Below the pieces are notes generated by a model that did no database searches, was not told where the DNA came from, and saw only the letters and a program-made list of their open reading frames with translations. A program made the translations under genes and the position numbers. A stretch of 64,000 nt of DNA from Clostridium fermenticellae (GTDB taxonomy: Bacteria; Bacillota; Clostridia; Clostridiales; Clostridiaceae): positions 2,376,183 through 2,440,182 of the forward strand of contig NZ_CP032416.1 in assembly GCF_003600355.1 (NCBI RefSeq). The letters are read 5' to 3'. Each line of letters starts with the position of its first letter. Position 1 is the first letter of the stretch. Below are positions 46,046-55,864 of the stretch, piece after piece.

Positions 46046-49000
46046 TTAAAGTTGCACACTTTGAGAAGAATGTTTTTTATTCTTCATTTTGAATCTATTC
46101 TTAAAACTATTCAAATATACGTAAACAGCTGGAACAAATAATAATGTCAATAATGTTGATGTAATCAATCCTCCAATAATTGCAAAGGCCATAGGGGCAC
46201 GAAGCTCTGAACCTGAACCAGTAGCTAAAGCTGTAGGAAGCATACCAAAAATCATAGCCAAAGTAGTCATAATAATAGGTCTCAAACGTGTACGGCCCGC
46301 CTCAACTAAGGATTCTTCGATACTCATACCACGACTCATATTCTGCCTTGCAAAGTCTATAAGCAGAATTGCATTTTTTGTAACTAAACCCATTAACATG
46401 ATAACACCTATCATTGACATCATATCAAGTTCTTTATTGCCAATAAACAATCCTAAAATTGCACCAATAATGGCAAGAGGCAGTGAAAGAAGAATGGCAA
46501 GGGGATCTAAAAAGCTTTCAAATTGGGCTGCAATTACTAAGAAAACAAATAGAACTCCCATACCAAGTGCTGTTACTAGTCCTGACATTCCTTCATTCAT
46601 TTGCTCATCAGCTCCACCAGACGTCACTTCTATTCCATCCGGTAATGCAGCTTCAGTTTTTAGTTTTTTATTAAATGCATTATTAAACTTGCTCTGTGAC
46701 ACTCCGGCATAATTTGCTGTAAGTTGTATTTCTCTCTGCTTATCATATCTATTTATAGTTGAAGAAGATGTTGTAAACACCTTTTTAGTTACCTGACTTA
46801 TTGGAATCATAGTATTATTCTTTCCCGGTACATAAATTCCATCTAAACTATCAAGATTTTTCTTATCGGAATCCTGAACCTGTACACGAACATCATATCT
46901 ATCCTTATCTGTTTCGTATTGGCTTACAACAGTACCGTTAAAAAGTGTTCCTAGTGTACTTGCAATTGTAGCAGGACTTACTCCTAGGTCTGCAGCTTTA
47001 TCACGATCTACATCAAAATCCACCTCAGGTTTACCTGCCTTATAGGTCAAACCTACATCTACAGCACCCGGAGTATTTTCCATTACCCTTTTAGCCTTTA
47101 AAGCATATGCTTGAAGTTTTGTAAAGTCATCACCTTTAATATGATACTGTGCCATCTTTCCTGGAAGAAAACCTCCACTATTAACAACAGACAAATCTAT
47201 TCCCGGAATATTGTTCAAGTTTTGCCTCATTTTATCCCCTATTTCATCAGCGCTTTCTTTTCTATCCTGTTTATCTGAGAGCTTTACGAGCATGCTTACT
47301 TTACTTGATTTTACTGTTGAATATATATATTTTACATTGTGATCTTTTTTTATTATATTTTCCATTTCATTAGTGATATCAGAAGCATTATTTAGTGTAG
47401 AACTGGAATCCAAATCTGCTTCTATATCTAACTCTCCCTTATCAGAAGTCGCAATAAATCCCATATTTAATTTTGTAGCAATAAACAAACTTCCTACCAG
47501 CATCATAATAGGTATTATTATTACCCAGATCTTATGTTTCAAAACAGTTCTTAAAGCATTAGCATAAGAATCTGCCAGCTTATCAAAAAACTCACCAAAC
47601 TTATCTAAAAACTTTCCTACTACAGGTATTGGCTTTTCTTTGCTGCTTAAATACTTGGATGACAGCATTGGAACCAGTGTAAATGCCACAAATAACGAAA
47701 CTAAAACACTGGCAGCTACCGTCAATCCAAATTGCACAAGAAACTTTCCTACCAATCCATTAATCATTGCTATAGGGAGAAAAACTGCTACGAGCGCAAA
47801 AGTAGTAGACATAACTGCAAGTCCTATTTCAGAAGTTGCTTCCTTAGCTGCCTTAACCGGACTTTTCCCCATATTAAGATGCCTTACAATATTTTCAATA
47901 ACAACTATTGCATCATCGATAAGCAATCCAACCGCAATAGACAATGCCATTAAAGATACTATATTCAGCGAAAAGTTCATAACCTTCATAACTGCAAATG
48001 TAGTAATTATAGATATTGGTATTGCAATTCCAGAGATTGCAGTACTTGCCGCATTCTTTAAGAACATAAAAACAACTACTACTGCAAGTATACATCCTTC
48101 TATGAGTGTTTTCTGAACATCATTAACTGAATCACGTATAGATGTTGAATTGTCACGTACAACTTTAATTGTTACACCAGATGGAAGTCCTTTTTGGATA
48201 TTAGCAATTTGTTCTTTTATAGAGTCAGCTACTTCAACAGTATTTGAATTTGACTGTTTTAAAACATCTATACCAATTGCCGGTTTCCCATTATAAAAAG
48301 ATAAACTATCCTTTTCTTTACTACTGTCCTTAACTGTTGCAATATCCTTAAGTCTAATTTCACTATTATCACGTGTAGTGACTAATATATTTAGGAAATC
48401 ATCTACATTCTTTATAGCTGCATTAGTTTTTAAACTTATTTCTGTATCACCATCATCAATCTTGCCACTAGATACATCTATATTATCACTTTTTAAACTA
48501 TTACTAACTTCTGCAATTGTAATATTATATGAGTTCATTTTTTCTTTATCAAGATTTATATGAATTTCTCTTTGTTCTTCTCCATATGTATTGACAGCTC
48601 CAACACCGTTTATTGTCTGCAGCTTCTTAACAACATCATCATCTGCTACCTCCGATATATCTTTACTTGACATTTCTCCACTAACCGTAAGGGATACTAT
48701 AGGCTGTGCAGTAGCATCAAACTTTGCAATTACAGGTTCTGTGATATCTGTTGGAAGAGTTCCTCTAATATTGGATACTTTATCTTTTACATCTTGAAGT
48801 GCTTCAGCTGAAGGTTTATTTAATTCAAATATAATTGCTGTACTTGAAACTCCCTCTGTTACAGTTGAACTAATATGTGAAACACCAGATATTTGTCCTA
48901 TAGAATCTTCTATCTTTTTTGTTACTTTAGACTCAATCTGATCCGGAGCCGCCCCAGCTTCAACTACTGTAACAGATACAACTGGAGTATCAACATCTGG

Positions 49001-49111
49001 AAACTGGTCCACAGACAGACTTTTATAACTAACTATACCCAAAGCCAACAAAGCAATAATTATTACTGTTATAAATACTGGTCTTTTTAAACTAACATCT
49101 GCTAAAAACAT
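46046..49111 (-). CDS. RND efflux transporter (SwrC/AcrB-like)
   Basis: This 1021-aa protein of the HAE1/SwrC group has twelve transmembrane helices. TM1 is near residues 10-30, large periplasm-side loops follow TM1 and TM7, and the helix 4 region has GLLIDDAIVVIENIVRHL with the proton-relay aspartates. A second conserved block is GLVTKNAILLIDFARQ. It should expel drugs, surfactants or lipids using the proton gradient. It is encoded 16 nt after its adaptor gene. There is no outer-membrane factor, as expected for a Gram-positive cell. TAGGAGGTGA precedes the ATG. Confidence 0.95.
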   Translation of the reverse strand: MFLADVSLKRPVFITVIIIALLALGIVSYKSLSVDQFPDVDTPVVSVTVVEAGAAPDQIESKVTKKIEDSIGQISGVSHISSTVTEGVSSTAIIFELNKPSAEALQDVKDKVSNIRGTLPTDITEPVIAKFDATAQPIVSLTVSGEMSSKDISEVADDDVVKKLQTINGVGAVNTYGEEQREIHINLDKEKMNSYNITIAEVSNSLKSDNIDVSSGKIDDGDTEISLKTNAAIKNVDDFLNILVTTRDNSEIRLKDIATVKDSSKEKDSLSFYNGKPAIGIDVLKQSNSNTVEVADSIKEQIANIQKGLPSGVTIKVVRDNSTSIRDSVNDVQKTLIEGCILAVVVVFMFLKNAASTAISGIAIPISIITTFAVMKVMNFSLNIVSLMALSIAVGLLIDDAIVVIENIVRHLNMGKSPVKAAKEATSEIGLAVMSTTFALVAVFLPIAMINGLVGKFLVQFGLTVAASVLVSLFVAFTLVPMLSSKYLSSKEKPIPVVGKFLDKFGEFFDKLADSYANALRTVLKHKIWVIIIPIMMLVGSLFIATKLNMGFIATSDKGELDIEADLDSSSTLNNASDITNEMENIIKKDHNVKYIYSTVKSSKVSMLVKLSDKQDRKESADEIGDKMRQNLNNIPGIDLSVVNSGGFLPGKMAQYHIKGDDFTKLQAYALKAKRVMENTPGAVDVGLTYKAGKPEVDFDVDRDKAADLGVSPATIASTLGTLFNGTVVSQYETDKDRYDVRVQVQDSDKKNLDSLDGIYVPGKNNTMIPISQVTKKVFTTSSSTINRYDKQREIQLTANYAGVSQSKFNNAFNKKLKTEAALPDGIEVTSGGADEQMNEGMSGLVTALGMGVLFVFLVIAAQFESFLDPLAILLSLPLAIIGAILGLFIGNKELDMMSMIGVIMLMGLVTKNAILLIDFARQNMSRGMSIEESLVEAGRTRLRPIIMTTLAMIFGMLPTALATGSGSELRAPMAFAIIGGLITSTLLTLLFVPAVYVYLNSFKNRFKMKNKKHSSQSVQL

Positions 49112-49127
49112 AATTGAATATCACCTC

Positions 49128-50390
49128 CTAGTCAAATACTATTTTTACAGAATCACCGTCCTGCAGACTACTTACATTAGTACAAATAACACTATCACCT
49201 ACTTGTATTCCAGATTTTATTTCCACATTACTTTTATCAAAATCACCTATGGTTACAGTCTTTTTTCTTACCCTGCCATTGTTATCTATTAATACATAAT
49301 AATTCCCTTGAGTTCCTCCTATTGCTTTTACCGGTACTGTAATCACTTTTTTATTTTGATCAGTAGCAATTTGTATCTTTCCAAAAATACCCGGTTTAAG
49401 TTTTCCGTCCTTATTATCAATTTGCACTTTACACTTAAATGCTCTTGAAACTGGATCTGCAGCAGTATCAATAGTTTTCACAACACCATTATAGCTAGTT
49501 TTATCATCGTCATTCAGCTTTAATTTAGCATCTGTTCCTAATTTAATATAATTTAAATCACTTTCTCTAATATCTATATCTGCATATATCGGTGATATAA
49601 TGTCAACCTTCCCAAGAGCTGTTCCAGCACCTAAATACTGACCTATACTAACATTTTTACCAGTTATGACACCACTAGTTGGAGACTTAATGGTTGTGTT
49701 TTGCAGTGAATCATTTAGATTATCCAAATTTGTTTGAGCAGTTTGTATATTGGCCTCCTGAGTTTGAATTGACATACTAGAAGCTTGAGCACTGGCCCTT
49801 GCAGACTCAAGCGCACTTTCAGCAGTTTTTAACTGAGACCCCGCATTTTCAAATTCAACATCTGAAGCAGCACCCTGATCATGAAGTGCCTTTACTCTGT
49901 TATAATTATTTTGAGCTGTTTGTAAATCTATTTGTGGCTTATTCACTGACAACTGCGCAGAATCCGATGAACTCTGTGCTGCCTGTAATTGAGCTTTTGC
50001 TGCTGCAAGTTGAGCCTCAGCCGTTTTTATATTATTTTTTATATCTGTATCATCAACCTTTGCTAAAGTCTCTCCTTCAGATACGGTTTGTCCATCTTGG
50101 AATGAAACCTGCGTTACCTTTCCGGGAACCTTGGCACTTATAACTCCTTCCTCTGACGCTTCAAGAGAAGCCTTAAAAGATGCTTTCTCTGACACTGTAT
50201 CCATATCTGCTTCAATTACTTTTACAGAAACTTTATTTGTCTTTTTAGAAAGGTTGGATGTTTTTTTCTCACCTAAAAAAATACCACCTCCTATGGCTGC
50301 AATTATGATAATTACCACAACTATGGAAAGTATTTTACGTTCCTTCATAAATTTAATTACTTTACGAATTAAATTTTTTACTTTGTTCAT
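49128..50390 (-). CDS. RND pump adaptor (membrane fusion protein, HlyD family)
   Basis: This 420-aa protein has an N-terminal membrane anchor (about 17-40), a lipoyl half (GVISAKVPGKVTQVSFQDGQTV) and a coiled-coil hairpin rich in Ala, Gln and Ser (about 120-225). A second lipoyl half (TTIKSPTSGVITGKNVSIG) and beta-barrel domains follow. It links to the RND transporter encoded just downstream. AGAGGAGG lies before the ATG. A palindromic sequence about 40 bases upstream may be the operator for the neighbouring TetR protein. Confidence 0.93.
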   Translation of the reverse strand: MNKVKNLIRKVIKFMKERKILSIVVVIIIIAAIGGGIFLGEKKTSNLSKKTNKVSVKVIEADMDTVSEKASFKASLEASEEGVISAKVPGKVTQVSFQDGQTVSEGETLAKVDDTDIKNNIKTAEAQLAAAKAQLQAAQSSSDSAQLSVNKPQIDLQTAQNNYNRVKALHDQGAASDVEFENAGSQLKTAESALESARASAQASSMSIQTQEANIQTAQTNLDNLNDSLQNTTIKSPTSGVITGKNVSIGQYLGAGTALGKVDIISPIYADIDIRESDLNYIKLGTDAKLKLNDDDKTSYNGVVKTIDTAADPVSRAFKCKVQIDNKDGKLKPGIFGKIQIATDQNKKVITVPVKAIGGTQGNYYVLIDNNGRVRKKTVTIGDFDKSNVEIKSGIQVGDSVICTNVSSLQDGDSVKIVFD

Positions 50391-50429
50391 ATTAAACCTC
50401 CTCTAATCATGTAAATGCTCATTTGATTC

Positions 50430-50447
50430 ATTGAACGTACATTTAAT
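50430..50447. promoter_or_regulatory. Putative TetR operator before the RND genes
   Basis: ATTGAACGTACATTTAAT is an imperfect 18-bp palindrome (two mismatched pairs) in the gap between tetR and the adaptor gene. Half-sites ATTAAA and TTCAAT also occur upstream of tetR (51129-51142) with shorter spacing. Regulation by the adjacent TetR protein is inferred. Confidence 0.4.
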
Positions 50448-50460
50448 TTTTTATTCAATA

Positions 50461-50490
50461 AAAATTAGACTATATGTTAGTCTAATTTTT
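50461..50490 (-). terminator. Terminator overlapping the tetR stop codon
   Basis: A 12-bp stem AAAATTAGACTA / TAGTCTAATTTT includes the stop codon of tetR. On the minus strand it is followed by a weak T-run (TTTTATTG). It may limit read-through from tetR into the pump genes. Confidence 0.7.
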
Positions 50491-51108
50491 CCAAGAATCT
50501 GTAGTAAATTTCACTAATTCTTCTATATACTTGCTGGTGTCTTCCGATTTTAAATCCGGAAATAAAAATTTCATCATAACTGTACTCCCAATTATAGACA
50601 TAAATTGATGCGTAACCATTCTGAAATCCATTTCTTTAATTTCCCCTTTTTGATATCTATCCTTAATGAAATTATTTATTTGAATCCATATATTTGAAAA
50701 CATTTTGAATATAATTTCTCTAGTTTCTCTTCTAAGTAAATCTCTTTCTTGGAGCATAATTATAATGAGTTCACTGTCAAGCATAACTGTATTTCTTAAT
50801 TCATTACAAAAATAAAGCATAACATCATCTAAAGTCATGTCATCAGTTACGCCTTGTAATGTATCATTCACATGATTGACTAAGTAATTACATCCATCTC
50901 TCAATATAGTATGTAAAATTTCTAATTTCCCTTTAGGAAAATAATGATAAATCAATCCATCAGCCATACCTATTTTGTTTGTAATTGAATGCACAGAAGT
51001 ATTATAATAACCATTTTTGGCAAATAACTTTTTAGCAGAATCAAGTAATTGTTGTCTTCTTTCAATTGCTTGAAGCTTCCTACTAGTTATTCGTTTTTTA
51101 TTATCCAT
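50482..51108 (-). CDS. TetR family transcriptional regulator
   Basis: This 208-aa regulator has an N-terminal helix-turn-helix (RQQLLDSAKKLFAKNGYYNTSVHSITNKIGMADGLIYHYFPKGK, about 18-60) and an all-helical ligand domain. It is encoded directly upstream of an RND adaptor and transporter on the same strand, the usual layout for a drug-responsive repressor of efflux. GGGGAATAA precedes the ATG. Confidence 0.92.
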   Translation of the reverse strand: MDNKKRITSRKLQAIERRQQLLDSAKKLFAKNGYYNTSVHSITNKIGMADGLIYHYFPKGKLEILHTILRDGCNYLVNHVNDTLQGVTDDMTLDDVMLYFCNELRNTVMLDSELIIIMLQERDLLRRETREIIFKMFSNIWIQINNFIKDRYQKGEIKEMDFRMVTHQFMSIIGSTVMMKFLFPDLKSEDTSKYIEELVKFTTDSWKN

Positions 51109-51272
51109 TTATTCCCCTCATTTCATTCATTAAACATTCAATAAAGTAATTCTAATATTAAATTTTGGTAAAGTCAATATTTTCATAGATTTAATTGACA
51201 ATTGATATATTGTAATCAATAATTATAATTAATGATTTTTAAGTTAAGTTTATTATGGAAGGAATGATACAA

Positions 51273-53195
51273 ATGAACAATTACAATTTTATAAAAGTAG
51301 CCTCGGCTTCTCCTTTAACAAATGTTACTGATATAGAATTCAATATAAATAATATTAAAAAATGTATAAACTCATCAGTTGAAAAGGGATGTAAACTCAT
51401 AGTATTCCCGGAGTTAAGTATAACTTCATATACCTGTGCCGACTTATTCTGCTCTCAGTTACTACTGGATAAATCCATTGATGCTGTCAAATCATTATGC
51501 GATTTTTCAATAAATAAGGATATACTTATAGCTGTAGGAGCCCCATTGAAATATAATTCCTGTTTATACAATTGTGCATATATAATATTTGAAGGGAAGA
51601 TTCTTGGTATAATTCCTAAAAGTTATATTCCAAATTACACTGAATTCTATGAAAAGAGATGGTTTACAGAAGGCTTAGGGTTGATAAATAAAGAAGTGCA
51701 CTTTACATTCCAAGGAAACATACCATTTGGAACAAATCTAATATTTACATACAATGATTTTAAATTTGGATTTGAAGTATGTGAGGATGTATGGGTAACT
51801 ATACCTCCAAGTTCATATCTAAGCCTCATGGGAGCAAATATAATATCAAATTTATCAGCTTCAAATGAACTTGTCAGCAAAGCTGAATATAGAAAAGAAC
51901 TCATTAAAAATCAAAGTGCACGCTGTATGGCTGCTTACATATATTCATCTACAGGTGTCTTTGAATCAAGTACAGATTTAGTCTTTAGTGGCCATTTAAT
52001 TACTTGTGAGAATGGAACTATACTCAATGAAAATACCAGATTTCAAAGGGAAAACCAAATTCAAACTTCTATACTAGATATAGACAGATTAAATAATGAA
52101 AGATTAAAGAATGTAAGTTTCAGAGACAATTCTAAATTCATACCCTTTGAAACACATGAGATTAAATTTTCATTTAAAAATACTGACTGCAAAACCTTTG
52201 ATAGATTCGTTGACAAACATCCTTTTGTACCTTCAAATGAAACTAAAAGAGAACTGCACTGCAGAGAAATTTTCAATATTCAAACTTCAGGACTTGCAAA
52301 AAGAATATCACATACACATTTAAACACAGCAGTTATTGGTATATCAGGAGGACTTGACTCTACCTTAGCCCTTTTAGTTATAGTTAAAACCTTCGATATC
52401 TTAAAGCTTCCAAAAGAAAATATAATAACAGTTACAATGCCTGGTTTTGGAACTACAGATAGAACTTATAACAATGCAGTAAATTTATGTAAGATGCTTG
52501 GTACAAAATTTAGAGAAATAAATATAGTGCCTGCATGTCTGCAGCATTTTAAAGACATAAATCACCCTGCTGAAAAGTTTGATGTAACCTATGAAAATGT
52601 TCAGGCGCGAGAAAGAACACAAATTTTAATGGATATAGCTAATAAGGAAGGTGGTCTTGTTATAGGAACTGGTGACCTATCTGAAGTGGCCCTTGGCTGG
52701 TCTACATATAATGGTGACCATATGTCAATGTATGGGGTAAACTGTTCAGTACCTAAGACACTTGTTAGATATCTAGTATCCTATGTAGCACAAAAAGAAG
52801 TGAGCAAGGAGATATCCGATATATTAATGGATATTTTAGATACACCGGTTAGTCCTGAACTCCTTCCTAAGGATAAGGATGGAAAAATTGCTCAAAAAAC
52901 AGAGGATATAGTTGGTCCATATGAGCTTCACGATTTCTTCTTATATCACTTTATAAGAAATTCGACTAAACCTGGAAAAATATTATTTCTGGCTTATCAT
53001 GCATTTAAAGATGATTATGATAAAGATACTATAAATAAATGGTTTGACAAGTTCATAAAGAGATTTTTCACACAACAATTTAAACGTTCTGCAATTCCTG
53101 ATGGGCCAAAAGTTGGAAGCGTAAGTCTTTCACCAAGAGGCGATTGGAGAATGCCTTCAGATGCAAGCTACAACTTATGGATTCAGAATTCATAA
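51273..53195 (+). CDS. nadE: Glutamine-dependent NAD(+) synthetase
   Basis: This protein of about 640 aa has an N-terminal nitrilase-type glutaminase domain (LIVFPELSITSYTC with the catalytic Glu; FGFEVCEDVWV with the Cys) and a C-terminal NAD synthetase domain with VIGISGGLDSTLAL and GTGDLSEVALGWSTYNGDH. It amidates nicotinic acid adenine dinucleotide with glutamine. The ATG at 51273 follows GGAAGGAATGATACAA; an ATG six codons upstream is inside the leader. TTGACA at 51195 and an A/T-rich -10 region suggest its own promoter. Its stop codon is three bases before the left end of repeat element E2. Confidence 0.95.
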   Translation: MNNYNFIKVASASPLTNVTDIEFNINNIKKCINSSVEKGCKLIVFPELSITSYTCADLFCSQLLLDKSIDAVKSLCDFSINKDILIAVGAPLKYNSCLYNCAYIIFEGKILGIIPKSYIPNYTEFYEKRWFTEGLGLINKEVHFTFQGNIPFGTNLIFTYNDFKFGFEVCEDVWVTIPPSSYLSLMGANIISNLSASNELVSKAEYRKELIKNQSARCMAAYIYSSTGVFESSTDLVFSGHLITCENGTILNENTRFQRENQIQTSILDIDRLNNERLKNVSFRDNSKFIPFETHEIKFSFKNTDCKTFDRFVDKHPFVPSNETKRELHCREIFNIQTSGLAKRISHTHLNTAVIGISGGLDSTLALLVIVKTFDILKLPKENIITVTMPGFGTTDRTYNNAVNLCKMLGTKFREINIVPACLQHFKDINHPAEKFDVTYENVQARERTQILMDIANKEGGLVIGTGDLSEVALGWSTYNGDHMSMYGVNCSVPKTLVRYLVSYVAQKEVSKEISDILMDILDTPVSPELLPKDKDGKIAQKTEDIVGPYELHDFFLYHFIRNSTKPGKILFLAYHAFKDDYDKDTINKWFDKFIKRFFTQQFKRSAIPDGPKVGSVSLSPRGDWRMPSDASYNLWIQNS

Positions 53196-53198
53196 ATT

Positions 53199-54113
53199 GC
53201 ATATATTACGTATTAAGCATTGATCATAGATATATGGGGCTATAAGGACAAACTAGCCTTATACGTAGTAGGAGTGCAATAACAAAACTCAGCACGTTAA
53301 AAAGTTTTAACAGTTCTAAGCTTGTATTTTGGAAATTTAAGCAGATTATATAAACTCGCGAAGCTCAAACATATATAATCTACTAAAATTTTCTAAAATA
53401 CTCCGCTAAGAACTGTAAAAAAACTTTTTAAATGTGCTTTCATTTTGTTATTGCACCCCTGCGTATAAGTCCAGTTTGTCCTTATAAGTTATATACTTAA
53501 ATCAATAAATGCTTTATATACTAATAAAAGTATATAAATAATTATATAACTTATGTAAACTTGATAAATATTATTTCTCCTTTAAGGGTTTATGGCGATA
53601 ACCATATTGATTTATACTATAATTGTGGTTTTAGATATCTGTTAAATAATAAAGGTTTGTATTAAGTTAAAGTGTGTGGTTTATTTTTTGAATCTTTTTA
53701 TTACAAATTCAGTTGAAACTTTTATCCACAAAGGGTTCGCCCGCACCTAAAAGGGCGTATTTTATTACCTTAACTTTTTATCTAAAATTTTAAACCTATC
53801 TATAAATAAATTGATTTAAAAGTCCTCTACTCCATTTAAACCCAAATCATATATAATCTCACTCATTTTCTTGTATAGTATTTGCCATCTTACATTATAA
53901 TTTTCATGATTGTATTCTCTTTATAAAGGTTTTACGGACGTAGTCCTTGTATATATAACATTAATCCCGGAGGGATATTTCAAAACTACAGAAATTATAA
54001 TAAATAACGAAATTTTTCCCGGTAAAAGATTAAATATATCTAAAATTAAAATAACCTGCCCTTCACAAGAAGAACAGGACACCCTAACGGATTTGAAGGC
54101 TTACAGCCCATGT
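53199..54113. repeat. Left repeat arm of E2 (truncated element copy E2a)
   Basis: This gene-free stretch begins with the element end and hairpin C1. It continues with a segment that is the inverse of DNA beside hairpin B1 in E1, then AAGGGTTTATGGCGATAACCAT and AAAGGTTTTACGGACGTAGTCC hairpins, and the block ending GGCTTACAGCC. The last part recurs in E1 (23250-23430) and inverted in the right arm (about 57990-58200). A short open frame here is broken by a stop in E1 and by a frameshift in the right arm, so it is not a gene. Confidence 0.75.
53242..53485. repeat. Large hairpin C1 (244 bp)
   Basis: Ends are ATAAGGACAAACT and, inverted, AGTTTGTCCTTAT. The arms contain TTATACG and GCAATAACAAAA sequences and pair up to an apex TATAAACTCGCGAAGCTCAAACATATA, which is the reverse orientation of the apex in B1 and B2. 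C2 at 57329-57568 is a near-copy. It lies 47 bases after the nadE stop codon. Confidence 0.85.
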
Positions 54114-54411
54114 CCATCAAGCTAAGGCGTATAAAGTTTTCTAAATATGAATGATGTTTTATCTTATTTAATTGGTAACATTAATAGATACTAATTATTG
54201 ATAAAAGCTATTAGGCTATTTATTTTTGTTATTTTATCTAACCTTAATAAAGTACAGCATTTACTTTTTCACTCCTCTTATTTACATGGTGTAAATTTAC
54301 TTTATATAATAGTAAAAATTATTAAATAGAGCAACAAAGCAATTTATTTTATTGTTTACGTATTGAACAATTTGTTTATAATGTAGATAATTAAGATAAG
54401 GAGGAATTCAT
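54114..54411. other. AT-rich leader of the cargo genes
   Basis: This stretch links the left repeat arm to the first cargo gene. A TATAAT at 54377-54382 with TTTACG 16 bases upstream is a possible promoter. ATTGTT (54351) and AACAAT (54366) form an inverted repeat overlapping it, a possible operator. No gene is visible. Confidence 0.5.
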
Positions 54412-55212
54412 ATGTCTAATTTAAACATTGAAGTGAAAATTGATGGTGAAATTTATACAGATGCACAATTGGCACAATACGAATACCAACGTGCACTACA
54501 TGTATTACATGAATTGAAAGCTTTAGGTGCAGACGTGCGTGATAGTGGCCGTAAATTGTCACATGAGGATATCAATTGGCTGGAACCAGAAAAAGTGAAA
54601 CAAATTTCACTTGATATTCGTAATAGTTTAGGTGAACAAGGCACATTGAATCTTTTTAAAGATGCTGAAGCAGATGCGGAATGCCGCTGGAAAGAATACA
54701 TTAAAGATTATGATCCAACCCAATCGCATATTGGTGTAACTGAAATTCATGTTACGGGCATAACTATTCCTGAGGTACTACCGGTTGTAGGCGGCGGAAA
54801 AGGTGAACGATTTGCCTTAGAAATTATGCCGGAACACTATATTGTCAAAGGAAACATTGTTGCTGGTGAACAACAACGCGGTATGGAGGCATTTGGAATG
54901 TTTGGAGAACCAACATTTATAACAGGAACTGCTAGTAAGGATATTCCAGAAGGTTTGCCAATTGAAAAAGATCCATCTTATCCAAAGAGTATGTTTGGTG
55001 AAACATTGCTTAAAAGTGACGGCACAAATATTCATATAGGTGCATTTCACCAATTTCGTCCAGAGCAAGGCGGATTTAGTATGAAATCAACTTTTTTCTG
55101 TCCGGGAAGAGCACCAAAAGCGATTGCTGACGGACACAAAATTCATTTTGCACTAGAATTGACAAATTCCATGAAAATAGCTTATTCACTTAAACAAGAA
55201 GAAATAAAATAG
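54412..55212 (+). CDS. Unrecognised 266-aa protein, cargo of E2
   Basis: I do not recognise this protein. It begins MSNLNIEVKIDGEIYTDAQL behind a strong AAGGAGG. There is no signal peptide or membrane helix; it is acidic and probably cytosolic. The N-terminal third (about 15-95) looks helical, and the rest is rich in beta-type sequence with several glycines (VLPVVGGGKGERFALEI; GMEAFGMFGEPTF; FHQFRPEQGGFSMKSTFFCPG). Arginine is coded mainly by CGT/CGC/CGA, unlike the AGA-rich host genes, which indicates transfer. It precedes a MarR regulator and an efflux pump gene and ends at its own hairpin terminator, so a detoxification or substrate-related role is possible but unproven. Confidence 0.8.
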   Translation: MSNLNIEVKIDGEIYTDAQLAQYEYQRALHVLHELKALGADVRDSGRKLSHEDINWLEPEKVKQISLDIRNSLGEQGTLNLFKDAEADAECRWKEYIKDYDPTQSHIGVTEIHVTGITIPEVLPVVGGGKGERFALEIMPEHYIVKGNIVAGEQQRGMEAFGMFGEPTFITGTASKDIPEGLPIEKDPSYPKSMFGETLLKSDGTNIHIGAFHQFRPEQGGFSMKSTFFCPGRAPKAIADGHKIHFALELTNSMKIAYSLKQEEIK

Positions 55213-55239
55213 CACTATTTATTACTAAAATAGATATTA

Positions 55240-55275
55240 GGCTGCTGACAAATATATTTTATCAGCAGCTTTTTA
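55240..55275 (+). terminator. Terminator after the first cargo gene
   Basis: GGCTGCTGA pairs with TCAGCAGCT, followed by a T-run (CTTTTTAG). It lies 28 nt past the stop codon, so the next two cargo genes probably form a separate transcript. Confidence 0.8.
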
Positions 55276-55337
55276 GATTTTTTGCTGGATGATTTTTTGT
55301 TAGCAATAATATAGCTAAAATCTATTGTATAAAAACA

Positions 55338-55361
55338 AAATATGTAGTAAACTACATATTT
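55338..55361. promoter_or_regulatory. Putative operator before the cargo marR gene
   Basis: AAATATGTAGT-AA-ACTACATATTT is a perfect 11-bp inverted repeat ending about 13 bases before the marR start. A related half-site, ATACTACATG, lies between this marR gene and the MFS gene (near 55836-55845). It is a likely autoregulatory MarR site. Confidence 0.65.
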
Positions 55362-55374
55362 GTGAGGTGATAAA

Positions 55375-55833
55375 ATGGAAACATCAATTCTAAACTCAAT
55401 TGGTCCACAAATAAAAATTGCAAATACATTGATTGAAAAAGAATTAAATAACCGAATTGCAGAAATTTTAACTGAATATAATTTGACGGGGCCACAGGTT
55501 GCCTTAATGATCTATATTTTTGAAGCCAAAGGCAGAACAGTTACACAGAAAGAATTAGCAGATAAATTTGTTTTGAACCATTCGACGATTCGCAGTATTG
55601 TCAAACGTTTAGAAAAAATGCAGTTGATTGATGTGGCACATTTAAAAAGTGATAAAAGGCAAATTGTATTGTCTTTGTCTGGTAAAGGATACAACGTAAT
55701 TAAAAATCATATTAATCAAATTTATAAAGTTATGAAAAATGTAAATCAAAAGATTGTCAAAAACATGAGTGAAGATGATCAGAAGTATTTTTCTAATTCT
55801 CTGAATAAAATCATTAAAAATTTTAATATATAG
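55375..55833 (+). CDS. MarR family transcriptional regulator, cargo of E2
   Basis: This 152-aa winged-helix regulator has the recognition region TQKELADKFVLNHSTIRSIVKRLEKMQLIDV and wing LKSDKRQIVLSLSGKGYNV. It is unlike the MarR protein encoded at 18162. GTGAGGTGA precedes the ATG. An efflux MFS gene follows 31 nt later, the usual partner for such a repressor. Arginine codons are mixed with CGN, fitting the foreign character of the neighbours. Confidence 0.9.
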   Translation: METSILNSIGPQIKIANTLIEKELNNRIAEILTEYNLTGPQVALMIYIFEAKGRTVTQKELADKFVLNHSTIRSIVKRLEKMQLIDVAHLKSDKRQIVLSLSGKGYNVIKNHINQIYKVMKNVNQKIVKNMSEDDQKYFSNSLNKIIKNFNI

Positions 55834-55864
55834 CATACTACATGTTGAGAGGAGAAATAATCAA

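Noticed and set aside
46398-48797. Several plus-strand open frames across the RND transporter gene
   Set aside because: They are antisense shadows of a strongly conserved membrane protein gene and lack ribosome binding sites.
53910-54125. A 71-codon open frame in the left repeat arm of E2
   Set aside because: The same DNA in E1 has a premature stop (about 23390), and the inverted copy near 58140 has a one-base deletion, so the frame is not maintained. The sequence is explained by short hairpins.
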